In this document: in pieces, positions 34,059 to 45,128 of the stretch | Numbering within the stretch: position 1 is the first letter of the stretch | How the letters are laid out: each line of letters starts with the position of its first letter | Assembly: GCA_029237695.1 (NCBI GenBank) | Contig: CM055275.1 | Location: 90,373,484 to 90,437,483, forward strand | Direction: 5' to 3' | From: Conchocele bisecta | Lineage: Eukaryota; Mollusca; Bivalvia; Lucinida; Thyasiridae | Length of the DNA stretch: 64,000 nucleotides | Notes under the pieces: generated by a model | What the model was told of the DNA's origin: nothing | Database searches by the model: none | Seen by the model: only the letters and a program-made list of their open reading frames with translations | Program-made: the position numbers and the translations under genes

Positions 34059-34497
34059 AAGGTATATGCTCAGTATGCACAAACTGTTCTTTACAGATTT
34101 AATCATTTAGTAATAATTATTTTACTGATAGTGACTCGCGGTGGTATCAGGCTATTTTCATATGCAAATGAGGCATGATGTTTTTTAATTATTGATACTA
34201 ATGAAGTTCGTCACCTGAAACAATAATATTGTTGACAGATTATAAAGTATGATTATTGCACATAAACAAATAAATACAGAGAATAAATAGTAATGACCGT
34301 TAACATTTTAAGGAAACACGGTTATCGCCCCCTGATATCAGTGTGGAAATGTGCGTCTAATATAAAATGTATAATAATGTCAATCAATACGTGGGGTAAT
34401 AGTGAATGAATGTTTATTTTACAAGAACATGTCTCCGATGATGTCTCTGATAAAAATACCATTTTGTGTCTACTGAGTGGGCGTGTACCTTTAAAGA
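34059..34497. mobile_element. MITE family 3, copy 4
   Basis: The left end is eroded (TTTAAAGGTATATGCTCAGT) and the right end is CTACTGAGTGGGCGTGTACC. The internal GATAACCGTGTTTCC-type word appears in reverse. Confidence 0.85.
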
Positions 34498-36499
34498 CGA
34501 GACTTACACCTCCATCTATGCCAGTTAATGTATTTCTATAAGTGTTCTTTCATGCTTGTTTGCTGCAAAGTAATTTTACCATCTGCTGAGGTATCTTACA
34601 CTGTTCGCGACCAGTGTAGCCTCAGATGAGCATGTGCATCAGCACAGTCTGATCAGGAACTACACGGTTCGCCATTTACCACCGAAGTAATAAAATCGAT
34701 GATATTTTACATTGTTTCTTATACACAAGAGGGCCATTGTGGCCCTATATCGCCCACCTGGTTATTATATATGTTCAAGTAAATCTAGGAGAACTTTATA
34801 TACTCATTTATTATTTCTACACAGTTTTGTTGAAACCAGTCTGGTGATTATAATGGAAGACAGTGTTTAAAGATTTTGTCAGACTTTATACGGCGACCAT
34901 CTTGGATTATGTGACAATCTTCAATTTGAAAAAATCTGTAAATGTTTCACCGAAAGACAATAACTATGCAGCTGGGGTGATCCTGGGGTGATGACTTTAA
35001 TGAATCTGAAAGAGCATTAACTATCGATTATTCCTGTCTAGTTTTGTTTAATTTATTTGGCAGTGTGTGATTTTTTAAGAATGTGACATACTTTTCTACG
35101 GCGGCAATCTTAGATAGGGAGATGACTTCCATTTAAACCAATATGAAAATGCTTCACCAACAGATGATAACTATGAAGTTTGGCCAGTGTCGATCGAGTT
35201 TCATTCAAATCTGTCTGGCTGTTTGTGAGAAGAAAATATTTTAAGAAATTGACCTACATTTCCATGGCAGCCATCTTTGATTAAGCGAAAACCGCCAAAT
35301 TTACAAATCTGACATGCCCCCACCCATAGATCATGCCTGTGAAGTTGAACCAACATTTGCCAATCAGTTCACCAGAAGATGACGTTTGAACTCACTAATT
35401 AAAGGATGAGCTTTTGACCTTTCAGCTGACATCCTGGATTACCTAATCATCCGATTTCTACAAACAATGTTCCAGAATGATTGTCTCCACAATACCTTCG
35501 ATATTGGATATATGACAATCATATTCGGTCAAATGTGAAGTTTGACCCCTGGTTGACCCCCGGGCCCTGTCCATTTTTGACACCTTGGTCACCATTTTGA
35601 CCAGCATTGACTGTCGATCATGTATGTCAAGTTGCGTTGAAATCTGTCGGGCGGTTCGTAAGAAGAAGATTTTTTCAGAATTTGACCTATTTTTCCACGG
35701 CAGCTACATGTATGTTGCATTTGGCGACGACCTCCAAATGTACACATCTGACATGCCCCCACCCATCGATCACCTCTGTAAAGTTTGACCAACATTGGTC
35801 AGACGGTTCACGAGGAAGAAGACTTTTGAACTATAATTTAAGGATAACCTTTTGACATTTCGGCAGCCATCTTGGATGACATAATCACCCAATGTCGACA
35901 AAAATGATCCAGAGTAATCATATCCTCGATACTTACGATTTGAACAATGACATGACCATATTCGGTCAATGTAAATTTGACCCCTAGATGACAACCTGTG
36001 CCACGCCCATTTTTGACACGTGACACGAATAATATGACCTACTTTTCCACGGCGGGCATCTTTGATTAGGCGAAGACCTCCAAATTTACGAATCTGACAT
36101 TCCCCCACCCATATATCATCCCTGTGAATTTTGGCCAACATTGGGCCGGCGGATCACGAGAAGAAGATGATAGAAATATCAAATAAACGGATGACCTTTT
36201 TACATCCATGGTGGAATGGGGCCACCATTGTTACAAATCTGAGACAGCATTGATCATCATCATTCCTGCCAAATGTCATTGAAACTGGCACAGCGGTTCA
36301 AGAGGAGAAAATTTCTAAGAATCTTGGATTACGCGACGACCTCCAATTTTACAAATCTGACGTTCCCCCAATCATAGATCATCATGTGAAGTTTGACCAA
36401 CATTGGCTCAAAGGTTCGGGAGAAAAATACGTTTTGAATTGTGGACGGACTGACGGACGGACGGATGAAAACGGACGAAAACTGGTAACAATAGCTCAG
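34498..36499. repeat. Degenerate long tandem repeat block
   Basis: From about 34740, units of roughly 300-350 bp repeat the phrases CCAAATTTACAAATCTGACA, GCCCCCACCCATAGATCAT, GAAGTTTGACCAACATTGG and GGTTCACGAGAAGAAGA. It ends near 36480 in GGACGGACGG words followed by ACAATAGCTCA. 34498-34740 holds nothing recognised. Open frames here are repeat translations. Confidence 0.75.
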
Positions 36500-36844
36500 T
36501 TGAGTATTTGGCTTAGGTAATCTTAAAAGTGTTACAGAAAACGCTAGCTTGTGGGCCACCAGTCTGCTTGTCATGCACCGCGATGCCACCGCGATCGGCG
36601 AGGCAACAACTGTTGACAATAAAGACACACTCCCCATCCCGCTCCCAACGGAAGCTGGGGCTAGTGTGGTGTTCACCCCCTCGACGACTTTGACTTCGAG
36701 CGTATATTTTTTTGCATGACCTGTCCGTGTCTCTCCCTCATGCTGGAGAATCTGTTGTATCGCGACAATCCTGGTCGTCCTAAGAGATGCCGGGTCAGCC
36801 GCCCCGGACGGCAGCTCAGGATATAGTTTTTCGGCATTCATCAT
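36500..36844 (-). pseudogene. Element ORF with hydrophobic segment, truncated
   Basis: ATG at 36844 overlaps the TGA of the upstream gene (ATGA). The product begins MMNAEKLYPELPSG, has TRIVAIQQILQHEGETRTGH and KKYTLEVKVVEGVN, then a hydrophobic Gly/Ala/Ser-rich segment. Near 36500 the frame runs into host repeat sequence, so the C-terminus is lost. Confidence 0.6.
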
Positions 36845-37974
36845 AAATGTAGCTCGATTAACAGTGTAACCACAGTGGAGGAGCTCGATTGGTCTGCGAC
36901 TTTTGTAACAAAGTTAATAATACTCCCTGCTGTAACTTTAATTGGTGTGTCATCGAATATCGTAACCCCTGACCTCTGCCAACTCCCGGACGCTGTCATG
37001 GTGTATCCTGTATATGTGTTGTTCGCGTTGGTGCCAAATGAACATTCGTGGTCCCACGCGCGCAGTGCACCCCGCTCCTCGGCCCAAAATGTTATGACGG
37101 GCTTTAATCGCTGCATGTGTGCAGCGACGTAGCCGCCTCTATGCGACCCTGCGCTACGCTCTTCTCTATCATTCTCATTGCCGCCACATCATTGCTGCTG
37201 TCTGTGTCCGCGCCCTGTTCTGCGCTTGCGCTGGAATTGACTGGCCCGTATATGCTCATGATGATAATCCTTATCGGTGAATCTTTATCGGTTATTTCGA
37301 GAACGGTCGAAATCGGGTAATCGTTCTTTAACTCTTGCGCTTTATCATCGAGAATGGAAATTCAATTCGTGGATGTGGCCCGAATACAAACGTTTCATCT
37401 CGGGGGGTTGGGAAGTCAAAGGTCATGGTCTCGCCGTAGAAACGATCGCTGGCCTGCGCAACCTTAAGGAAAGTGCTGGGAGCTTCGTATTACGTGTTGT
37501 ACGATGCGTTCAGCTGATCCAGGTGCACCCTAAGCGTTTTCTTGAATGCCTAGCCTACCGACACGTAGCCGACGTGCTCGCCCGCCTCAAACCATCCGTT
37601 GTTGTCGGAGTATGTTGCTGTAAAAAAAACCAAGCCACAAGGCCAACGCCGGGGTCATTCTTACCCGGTTGGCGGGTTCGATGGTGAAGGTCGCAAGTCC
37701 GATGGCTTTCGGGATTGCGAGTCTGGCTCGGCCAGCAAGTTCCGACGCGACAACAGCTTGGAGGGCTCCCGAACTCGTAAGACCGGGCGTCAGCTTTACG
37801 CCTACTGGGGTGGGGCGTTCTCCGTGTAGCCGAACTCTTCGTTCTCCCCACGTTTAGCCAGCCGACCGTGAAGGTGATTGATCTGAGGCCGACGCGGCGC
37901 TCCCCGCAAGAGTTATCGATCGGCTTCTGAAGCCTGCAATCCCCGTTTTGAACATTCGTAAGCGTAGCAAACAT
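36841..37974 (-). pseudogene. Element ORF, possible structural protein, frame-broken
   Basis: Starts MFATLTNVQNGDC ... GLRSITFTVGWLN and changes frame near 37840. It continues as GVKLTPGLTSSGALQAVVAS, LAIPKAIGLATFTIEPANRV and MTPALAWWFFYSN, has further breaks between about 37550 and 37120, and ends ITFWAEERGALRAWDHECSF ... TLLIELHL with TGA at 36841-36843. The piece order and single C-terminus suggest one gene of about 370 codons. A beta-rich virion-like protein is possible but not shown. The stop overlaps the next ATG. Confidence 0.6.
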
Positions 37975-37995
37975 GATAATATATTTTTGATATCC
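37975..37995. promoter_or_regulatory. Putative bidirectional promoter of the Polinton-like element
   Basis: Only 21 AT-rich bases (GATAATATATTTTTGATATC C) separate the divergent start codons at 37974 (minus) and 37996 (plus). Promoter function is inferred from position alone; regulatory sequence would have to overlap coding sequence. Confidence 0.3.
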
Positions 37996-38577
37996 ATGTA
38001 TACTAAGGCGTTTGGCTTTAATTCTGATGAGAAATAACGATCCGGCGGGGTCTACACTGCTAAAGCGGGCGCTTCCCAGCTGCTGCACCCCACTATCCAA
38101 GTTAGTAGCTACACAGCTGGAACAGCTGAAACAGGCTTTCAAACCAACTTCCCCAACCTCTTTGAAAAATATAGGCTGCCCAAGATGCAGACTAACGATA
38201 CCGTGAACGGGTGGAAAACGTCGCCAATACAGTTTTGGCAAAATATGTTGAACTTCGCCGTGTGGTGCGCCACGGGTGGGTGTGTGATTGCTCCGGAGGA
38301 CCATCTGGCCGCGTAGGATCCCTTCTTGAGGGCTGTTCACAGCTTTCACGTGTACTACATTATTTGGCGGATTCTCAAAGAACAGAAAATGATACTACGA
38401 GAGGGCCAGGTTGACGATTTCATAAAACCACAAGCACCGCAAAGTGCTACAGCGCAAAGTACCCCAGCGAAAAATACCCTAGCACTAACTGCAACCGCAC
38501 TTGATGACCACGAGGGTGAAATATTAGGGCTCGTCGTCGCCCACGTGGCGATCGGGCTATTCACGCTTTTGGTTTAG
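37996..38577 (+). pseudogene. Element ORF on the plus strand, unknown function, two nonsense codons
   Basis: From ATG at 37996 one frame runs to TAG at 38575. It is interrupted by TAA near 38035 and TAG at 38314. It includes SYTAGTAETGFQTNFPNLFE, WQNMLNFAVWCATGGCVI, HSFHVYYIIWRILKEQ and a C-terminal hydrophobic end (LGLVVAHVAIGLFTLLV). With about 194 codons and an aromatic-rich core it may be a structural protein; that is inference. It is divergent from the minus-strand gene starting at 37974. Confidence 0.65.
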
Positions 38578-38662
38578 CCACTCTCGGGCGGCGAATAGCA
38601 GGAGACCAGCGACCGAGACGATCATAGCCTATGCATTCTCGGCAAGCCATCCAGCCGTTTTT

Positions 38663-39190
38663 TTACAAGCTGGATAGCAAGAAGGAGACGAACCCGCCTA
38701 TCAGCCCAGGCAGTGCGGCAGCCGCTCTTCCAGCTAATTTAGCCAGGAGACTGGCGAGGAATTTTAGCTGCTTTTGTACTCACTCCTTGGCTGCACCGGC
38801 TGACTTGAGTGCTGGCGCGGGCGCGGTCGCCGCACCGCCGCACCGCCGCACCGCCGCACCGCCGCACCGCCGCACCGCCGCACCGCCGCACCGCCGCACC
38901 GCCGCACCGCCGCACCGCCGCACCGCCGCACCGCCGCACCGCCGCACCGCCGCACCGCCGCACCGCCGCACCGCCGCACCGCCGCACCGCCGCACCGCCG
39001 CACCGCCGCACCGCCGCACCGCCACGCCGCACCGCCGCACCGCCGCACCGCCGCACCGCCGCACCGCCGCACCGCCGCACCGCCGCACCGCCGCACATAC
39101 CTAGGGTCGATATTGTCATGCCGAGCGCTGTGAGGATGCTTACTATTGTGACGCCCTGCTCTATGAACAGCGTGCGAAGACGCTTCCTAG
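38663..39190 (-). pseudogene. Hydrophobic element protein interrupted by an 8-bp repeat array
   Basis: The upstream part reads LFIEQGVTIVSILTALGM, a likely membrane segment. After the (CACCGCCG)n array the frame gives APALKSAGAAKE, a TGA, then QLKFLASLLAKLAGRAAAAL and GLIGGFVSFLLSSL before TAA at 38663. The array appears to have expanded within a Gly/Ala/Pro-type linker between two hydrophobic regions. Continuity of frame through the array is not certain because unit loss near 39021 shifts it. Function unknown. Confidence 0.55.
38828..39096. repeat. (CACCGCCG)n array, about 33 units
   Basis: Almost perfect 8-bp repeat, interrupted once near 39021 where CACCGCCACGCCG replaces two units (three bases lost). 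The minus strand is G-rich (CGGCGGTG)n. Because 8 is not a multiple of 3, all three frames stay open on each strand, which generates the overlapping ORFs. Confidence 0.97.
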
Positions 39191-39200
39191 TGTCGTGTCC

Positions 39201-41762
39201 TCATGCAGGACCCAGCTTTTCAACCACTGTCGGCGCCATCCCAATACCTAGAAGGTTGCTTTGATATTCAGACATCCACTCTTCTTGGACAAACATGCGC
39301 TCCGGCGCCAGTGGGTAGGCATTGGGCGCTCCGTGCAGCTCCAGGGGTAGGGGTACTCCAGATCCACCTCGATGATATAGCCATCTGGGCTGTCTGCCTG
39401 ATGGGCCGCTATTACTTATGTGAGCCCATCGAGAACATGTTCTTCTTATACCCTCTTGAAGCCGCCCGTAGGTAAGGACTGACTCATTGCCCACCCGTAG
39501 AGGTTGTTGGCGTCTAGGTAGAGGATGTGGCTATTGGGCTTGGAAGGGTCGTACCCACTTCCTTCGGAAACGACGCTTGGGTTATTGGCTTTACAATATC
39601 GCTTCGAGACCATCGACCCGCCACCCTGTATTCCTTTCTCGATGAACAGGTGCTGATCGTAGTCCGTGAGCAGTTCGAGTTCAACCCCCGTTTTCTTGAG
39701 CGACGCGCCCCAAGAGAGGCCAGGGCTGGTGTAGTAGTGTGCAAGGTCCAGTCCGTACTGTCGCATGCAGGTATTCCTAAGGGTCTCGAATATGTCCACC
39801 AGGAGGAGTACGTCGCTATGATTGTAGAGGTCGTGGTAGTCCCCAATTGTACGGCATTAAAAGGTTTGGAAGACCGTTTGTGCGTGAGCGTAGTCTTCTT
39901 CCGATACGTGCTCGTCGGACAGCTTACTGTAAAACATTTCCTTAGGCCGGAGCTTGGGTTCAGCGAACCGCTCCCAAGAGTCCATGTACGCATACGGGTA
40001 GACGCCCTTGCGCAGTAGGAGATCACGCGTTTTTCGGTTTGGTTCGAACTTGGTAGTTATTTGAAAGGCCTCTGATGAGTTAGTTTCGACAAGCTTGCTC
40101 AAGGACGTCGGTAGAAACTGAGCCTTGTCTATGAATCAGAGACGTCCCAGCCAGCGAGACATTTCCGTTCTGTTGGGGATGCATGTCACCCTACCCTCCA
40201 CCTAGGAGATGGCTTGCATCAGGAGGTGGGAGTCATAGCCCCTCAGGTTGTGGAAGACCACCGGTATGGACGTTGTCTTGGGACTCAGCCACAGCTTTAG
40301 ATTGCAGGCGTTGTGGGCGGCGCTTCGGTATTTCCCGGTTATATGTCAGTGGTCGCGGACGGAGTCGTAATCTCGGATTCTGCCTCCAGGGGCAATCAAT
40401 GGCTTGCTGCAAACATGGCATGTAGTAGCTGTGTTATAGGCTTGCCGATCCTCCCTGGTCATCCGCATGGGTGTGGGCTTGGCCAACACACCCTTGATCC
40501 TGCGCTCCTCTTGCTGGATTGCTCTGATGAAGAGCTCCGCCGCGTTTAGTCCTCGATATTCCACCGGGGGCTCTTACCGGCCATCACAGAAGATGAGCAC
40601 GTAGCAGTAGCTGCACGTCTCGTGTTGCTGCGGTTTCTGGGTGTTGCTCTTCGTGGGGTCGAGCTCGGGCCCCTCGACCTTGGTGGTGACGGTTGAGGTC
40701 TTTGATCCACGTGTAGTGCAATTTGCCGGCTTTCTTAGTCAGCAGTAGGTTGATTCTAAGCATGTCATATGGTTGCTTGCTGAGGCTGTGAACGATAACA
40801 CCCGTTTCCCAGCCGAAGACATTGATGGCCAGGTTGTTCTGTTTTTCGACCTTCTGGATCTGTGAGATGGGTGTGGGGGCGCCGATCCCTGTGAAGTCCA
40901 TGCCATCCATTGTGGGATACTGTTTGGGACTATAGGCGTGGTTTGCATGACCAACTGAAAACATAGCCCATCTGAGACAGTGGTCGTCTTTGTTTTCGAC
41001 ATTAATTACGGCCTTCTTGAGTCTCATTGCCGCTGGTAGTGGGATGTAGGAAACCCCTCTCAGTGGCTGATACCAAGCTTCGATATCCAGCTATAAAGTG
41101 GGGACTCTATACACAACCCATACTGAGCCTCTCTGTGTCCATTTTTCGAGCAGCTCCAGGATTCGGGGGGGGGAAGGTCTTGTCTAGCTGCTCGTTGATC
41201 TAACCAACCTGTAGGAGAGCCTCCTGTGTTTGTACTCCTCATTACCATCTGACTTGTCTTTTCGAAGCTGCAGCTTTAAGAAAAGCTGAAACATGACTCC
41301 GCTGAGAGCCTGGATCTCTTCGACGAGTTTCTGATGAATCTGGGGGCGCACTCCATCCAGGAAAGCTCTTGAGTCTGCGGCAAGGGGGTGCTCCTGTGGG
41401 ATGTCCATCTCATCCGTCTTGTTGTTGCTCTGCGGCTCGAAAAGCTGAATGATCTCCTTCTGGTAGTCTTGCGTCGTTGTTCGGATTGATTTATGAGGGG
41501 GGAAGGGGTAAAACTCCTTCTGAATAGCCTTCCGTATTTTCAAAGGTTTCGGGGGAGGCCGGTTACTGTTTGGAAGCAGGGGCTTCAGTAGACGCCTCTT
41601 CACCTCTTCCGGAATGGGCTCATCCATGATATTCGTGACAACGTCATGGAGGGGCTCGGATGCATGCATTTCTTCAATCAGCTGCTCGATGAATTCATCC
41701 ATGGAAACTGAATGGGTATGCCCAGTAGTAAAGGTATCTCTAATAGGAAATTCAGAAGGCAT
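39201..41762 (-). pseudogene. Protein-primed-type DNA polymerase B, truncated and frame-broken
   Basis: In the intact family this enzyme replicates the element. Pieces in minus-strand order: an N-terminal region from ATG at 41762 (MPSEFPIRDT ... DEFIEQLIEEMHA) to about 41184; 41027-40584 (KDDHCLRWAMF, EKQNNLAINVFGWE); 40564-40346 with CHVCSKPL; a HITGKYRSAAHNACN zinc/HNH-like segment; exonuclease-like FHNLRGYDSHL near 40240; RKGVYPYAYMDSWERF (40102-39857); and the palm motif A region YLDANNLYGWAM (39799-39446). Breaks include TGA within the zinc segment, TAG after the exonuclease motif, and several frame changes. Motifs B and C (the second catalytic Asp pair) are absent, so it is inactive. 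Confidence 0.85.
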
Positions 41763-41960
41763 CTATCGCAGCCAGACGTCGAAACAACTTCTCGAGGACC
41801 CGTTGTTTTCGCTGCCAGCCCTTCGCCTTCTCATTCTCATATCCACAACCTGGGCACACATTGTAGTGACCTTTCCGAAGTCGGGCAAGGTGAACTTTAC
41901 AATGGTCCCAAAGACAGCTACGACCACAGCTCCGTGTAGCTTAGAACCTGCCACTGGCAA
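41763..41960 (-). CDS. Small ORF abutting the polymerase start, uncertain
   Basis: 65 codons, MPVAGSKLHGAVVVAVFGTI ..., ending TAG immediately before the polymerase ATG. It has a hydrophobic stretch near the N-terminus and an Arg-rich middle. The plus strand is also open here, so the coding strand is uncertain. No family was recognised. Confidence 0.35.
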   Translation of the reverse strand: MPVAGSKLHGAVVVAVFGTIVKFTLPDFGKVTTMCAQVVDMRMRRRRAGSENNGSSRSCFDVWLR

Positions 41961-43507
41961 TGATTTTTACCTTTCATTGTCTTCATGTATACCTACTAGT
42001 ATGGATATGTCTAAAAAGAGGGCCTTCCCCCTTATGGTGATTATCGCCCGCAATAATTATCGCTTGTGTGCTCGTATAAAACGTCCTGGTACAAACAAAT
42101 TAGCACCTGAAATTTCTAACGATACTGAATGGGACATGCCTTTAAAGGGGGACATTCGCAGATACTCGAAAAAAGAAATCATCATCAGAAAATTTATACA
42201 CCACCGTAACGACATTCTGTTGATTTCTGTCGCAGTTAAACGTTGTCACCACACCACCGCTTTTTATATCGACATTCGGCTGATTTCTGGCACAGTTAAA
42301 CGGCGGTCGGATAGGAAAGCCGTTGTCATGCTGTTGTATACCTTAGCAACCGGTCGGCCATCTTGTTTTTGTATATATACGTCAGAACCTTATAAATCCA
42401 TCAATACACGCAAGAAATATCTACATACGTAATTAATTTGTAAAAAATATTTATAATAAATCCACCATATTCACGTTTACTATGATAATTGGTATTTTGT
42501 ATGTGGTATTTTCGTATATAAATATCCATAGAAAACTGGGAATATTTGGCCGACAAATATAATATATGTGTCTTTTTTGTTTTCAGAATAAATTGTATAT
42601 GATAGTTACGGGAAGGCTACCCGTGATTCAAACTACATGACTGATATCTTTGGATTGTTTCCCTTTAATCGTGAAACGCAACTAATATCGGTACTTGTTC
42701 GCTATTGGACTAGTGTCTATATTTAGCCTTATATGAAGTTTACCACCTATAATTATTATGTAGATAACGAAAATCTCACTGTAGATATATATACTACATG
42801 TCACGTGTTTTGAATAATACTCCAGTATTGCACAGCTATAGTTTAAACTTCATGCAGTCACGTTTTGCTAGGTAATATTGTTACGCGCCGGTAGTGGTGC
42901 GTACATATGACCCCGCATATGACCCTGTCTATGCTACGTGTGTGCTGCAAGCTCCTGCACGCTGTTCCAAACCCTTGCTGTGCGTATACTACCCAGTATC
43001 CTCTAACACGCGTTGCGGGCTATAGATGACTGATTGACCGGCAAATGTGGTAGCGTCTGCCTATAGTTGATCTGGACTAGACGCTGCACGTCTGTATGTA
43101 CGGGAACACGGGTGTAGCTACTGGTCTGCCAGTCCAGGGAACAGATAATAGACTAGATAAATTCAATTATTTATTAATTTTAGTTAGCACAAGAGATATC
43201 CGAGAGATGGTTCAAATGAACGGTAAATTCGACCGTACTACAATAAGTAAACTATCGTGTGGATAGACTAAACTGTTTATAATAATTATGCAGTAAAAAC
43301 CGCAACGATCAATACTAACGAAAAGGCAGCGTAAACACCGGCAAACACGGTGGTTCTAGAGGTAGAATTTGCTATCCACCAGATTTCGTTCGCGTACAGG
43401 CAAATATGCATGCATACTTTAGTAGTTATGACTAATGGGGTCTATGTCGTGAAAAATGTCCTATGTTGCTGATAAGACCCTCTCAATGGTTAAATAATGT
43501 TTCATTC
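41961..43507. other. No gene recognised; 60-bp direct repeat
   Basis: GATTTCTG.C.CAGTTAAACG occurs at about 42217-42243 and 42277-42303, 60 bp apart. TATATATACGTCAGAACCTT then TATAAATCC at 42372-42400 is TATA-like. The plus-strand frame ending at 42432 is the shadow of the polymerase N-terminus. 42440-43507 shows no exon. Confidence 0.45.
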
Positions 43508-43580
43508 ATTCATTCGGCTCATATTTAAGGGTGGGAATTGGCTCGAACACCTTCCATACCCGGTTAAATAATGTCCAAAT
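43508..43580. repeat. Dispersed repeat C, partial copy 3
   Basis: CATATTTAAGGGTGGGAATT then GGCTCG and CCTTCCATACCCGG, as at 28973 and 2936. Confidence 0.55.
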
Positions 43581-43772
43581 GACTCTGACAAGATCAATTT
43601 ATACTAAAATAATTAATTGTTCTTGCTATGAGAACTGTACAATGCTTATTATTAGCTTACATTTAATTCTAAAGAGTTCATTTTCGAACGAGTTTTAACG
43701 TGGAGGTGTTATCTGTAAGATCTATTGTGCCAGAGTGCCGAATGGCAGATTTCGCTCGCCTTATATACCCAT

Positions 43773-43932
43773 GCATGGCCACAGTGGCCAAAAATTGGTC
43801 GCTTGGCCAAATATTGGCCATTCTGGCCCAAAATTGGCCATTTGGCCAAAAACGGGTCACTGGCCAGGAATTGGCCACTTGGCTAAATATTGGCCATTTG
43901 GCCAAAAATGGGCCTAATGGCCAAAAATGCAC
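43773..43932. repeat. TTGGCCA word array
   Basis: About a dozen TTGGCCA or close variants are spaced roughly 13-17 bp apart, with AAAA/AAAT spacers (e.g. AAATATTGGCCATTTGGCCA). TTGGC is half of an NF1/CTF-type site; an array of such half-sites is notable but function is unproven. Confidence 0.85.
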
Positions 43933-43949
43933 GAGCCGGAAATGACATC

Positions 43950-44637
43950 AAATTATGTAAATGACATCACAGATTATGTTCTTAGTGACGTCAGCAGATA
44001 CGAATTTGTCATTCAATTTTATAAAATAAACATCGGAAACTGACAGATAACACTTCAACGGGGAATGTAAAACACAATTAATACATAATATATAAGATAT
44101 GTACTAGAACAATGTTATCGTGTGTACGCTTAATCTTTAGCGGCATGATAAACTCCTTTACGCAAATTTACAAAGACAAACAATCCCACAATTCAGGAAT
44201 AAAAATGGCGGACAGTAAGATCAAAATGTTAGGCACTGACAGAAAAGTTACATTTTCGACCACAATAGCGGCTACAGGAATTGTTGGATAAAGTTATTTA
44301 GCGAAACGAGAGCTCAAAACCTACGTCAGATTATAGTCTTAGTGACATTGTGTACACACGTTAACATAGCGAGTAAACTTGCGACCATGTTGGATTCTGG
44401 ATTGACAGACAGGTGCGTGAATTGAAGACAACACGCGGAGCTGGATAAGAACCGACAGACATGATTCTTAACATGCGTGCATGGTCTGTGGGTACAATTC
44501 CAGATCATATCACGTATGTTTTCATTTCACGTCTTGTCAAAGCAGCACAAATAAATAACATTGATATTCTACAAGCTGTGTGGTGAAAATGAAAGTTCAT
44601 TCAGCATGGTTTGTAAATAAATAATCCAGGTAAGTTA
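43950..44637. repeat. Dispersed repeat D, copy 2
   Basis: It aligns with 9270-9852, including CTGACAGATAACACTTCAAC, AAGAACCGACAGACATGATT and the end CAGGTAAGTTACC. Confidence 0.8.
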
Positions 44638-45128
44638 CCTAAATATGCCGGAGCATATCAATATATATGTACATACATATCAGTTTGCGCACAGTGTGCA
44701 TACACGCTGGTGTCGAATGGCAGGGGCGAATCCAGAATTTCAGCACCACTTGTACATCGTCCGACTTGCACTCGGGGCGAGCCCTTTGGTCGGCCAGGGT
44801 TGTGGGCCGTCCCATGGGATCGCCTTACCGATGGCACTCCATTGTAATGCTATAATTAGCAAGCGGTATGGGTGCTGGTGGGGTGGGGTGGGGCGGGCTC
44901 CAGGGGGTGAAGTTGTCCAGATGTTTATCATGGATGGTCCAGGCCCCCGAACAATGCAGTAGACCACTAGTAGTATAGACAAGGTTGAGTCTGGTGTATT
45001 GCGTGGGGTGTAGCCCGCCCCGTGGGGGTAGGGGCAGGCTCCAGGAGGTTAAGTGGTCCAGTCCAGGAGGTGAAGTGGCCCAGGCCAGGTGGTGAAGTGG
45101 CCCAGTCCCAGCCTTTTATTTACTACTA
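44638..45128. other. No gene; short tandem block at 45035-45110
   Basis: GTCCAGGAGGTGAAGTGGCC recurs with variation three to four times (also GCTCCAGGGGGTGAAGTTG at 44889). Open frames on both strands have no family match. Confidence 0.5.

Larger units (their letters stand above)
36500..41960. mobile_element. Degraded Polinton-like (Maverick/adintovirus-type) element
   Basis: Visibly GC-richer than its surroundings and packed with short-spaced frames on both strands: DNA polymerase B, a hydrophobic protein, and three frames of unknown role. All are broken by stops or shifts. The polymerase lacks its C-terminal half and is joined almost directly to the next frame, indicating internal deletion. 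No integrase, packaging ATPase or recognisable capsid was seen, and no terminal inverted repeats, so the family label rests on the polymerase type. The left edge abuts a host repeat at about 36500. The right edge is unclear (41960-42430). Confidence 0.75.

Noticed and set aside
36329..36500. C-terminal part of the 171-codon minus-strand element ORF
   Set aside because: Below about 36500 the frame reads host tandem-repeat sequence (GGACGG words and the CCACCCATAGATC family), not the element.
37555..38349. 264-codon minus-strand ORF as one protein
   Set aside because: It is a fusion of the antisense of the plus-strand element gene, the true start MFATLTN and an out-of-frame continuation after a shift near 37840.
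38739..39264. Long Arg/Pro/His-rich and Cys/Gly/Arg-rich ORFs on both strands
   Set aside because: They are translations of the 8-bp (CACCGCCG)n array, which cannot create stops in any frame.
41614..42432. 272-codon plus-strand ORF
   Set aside because: Antisense to the polymerase N-terminus for its first part; the remainder has no domain and mixes element and host-like sequence.
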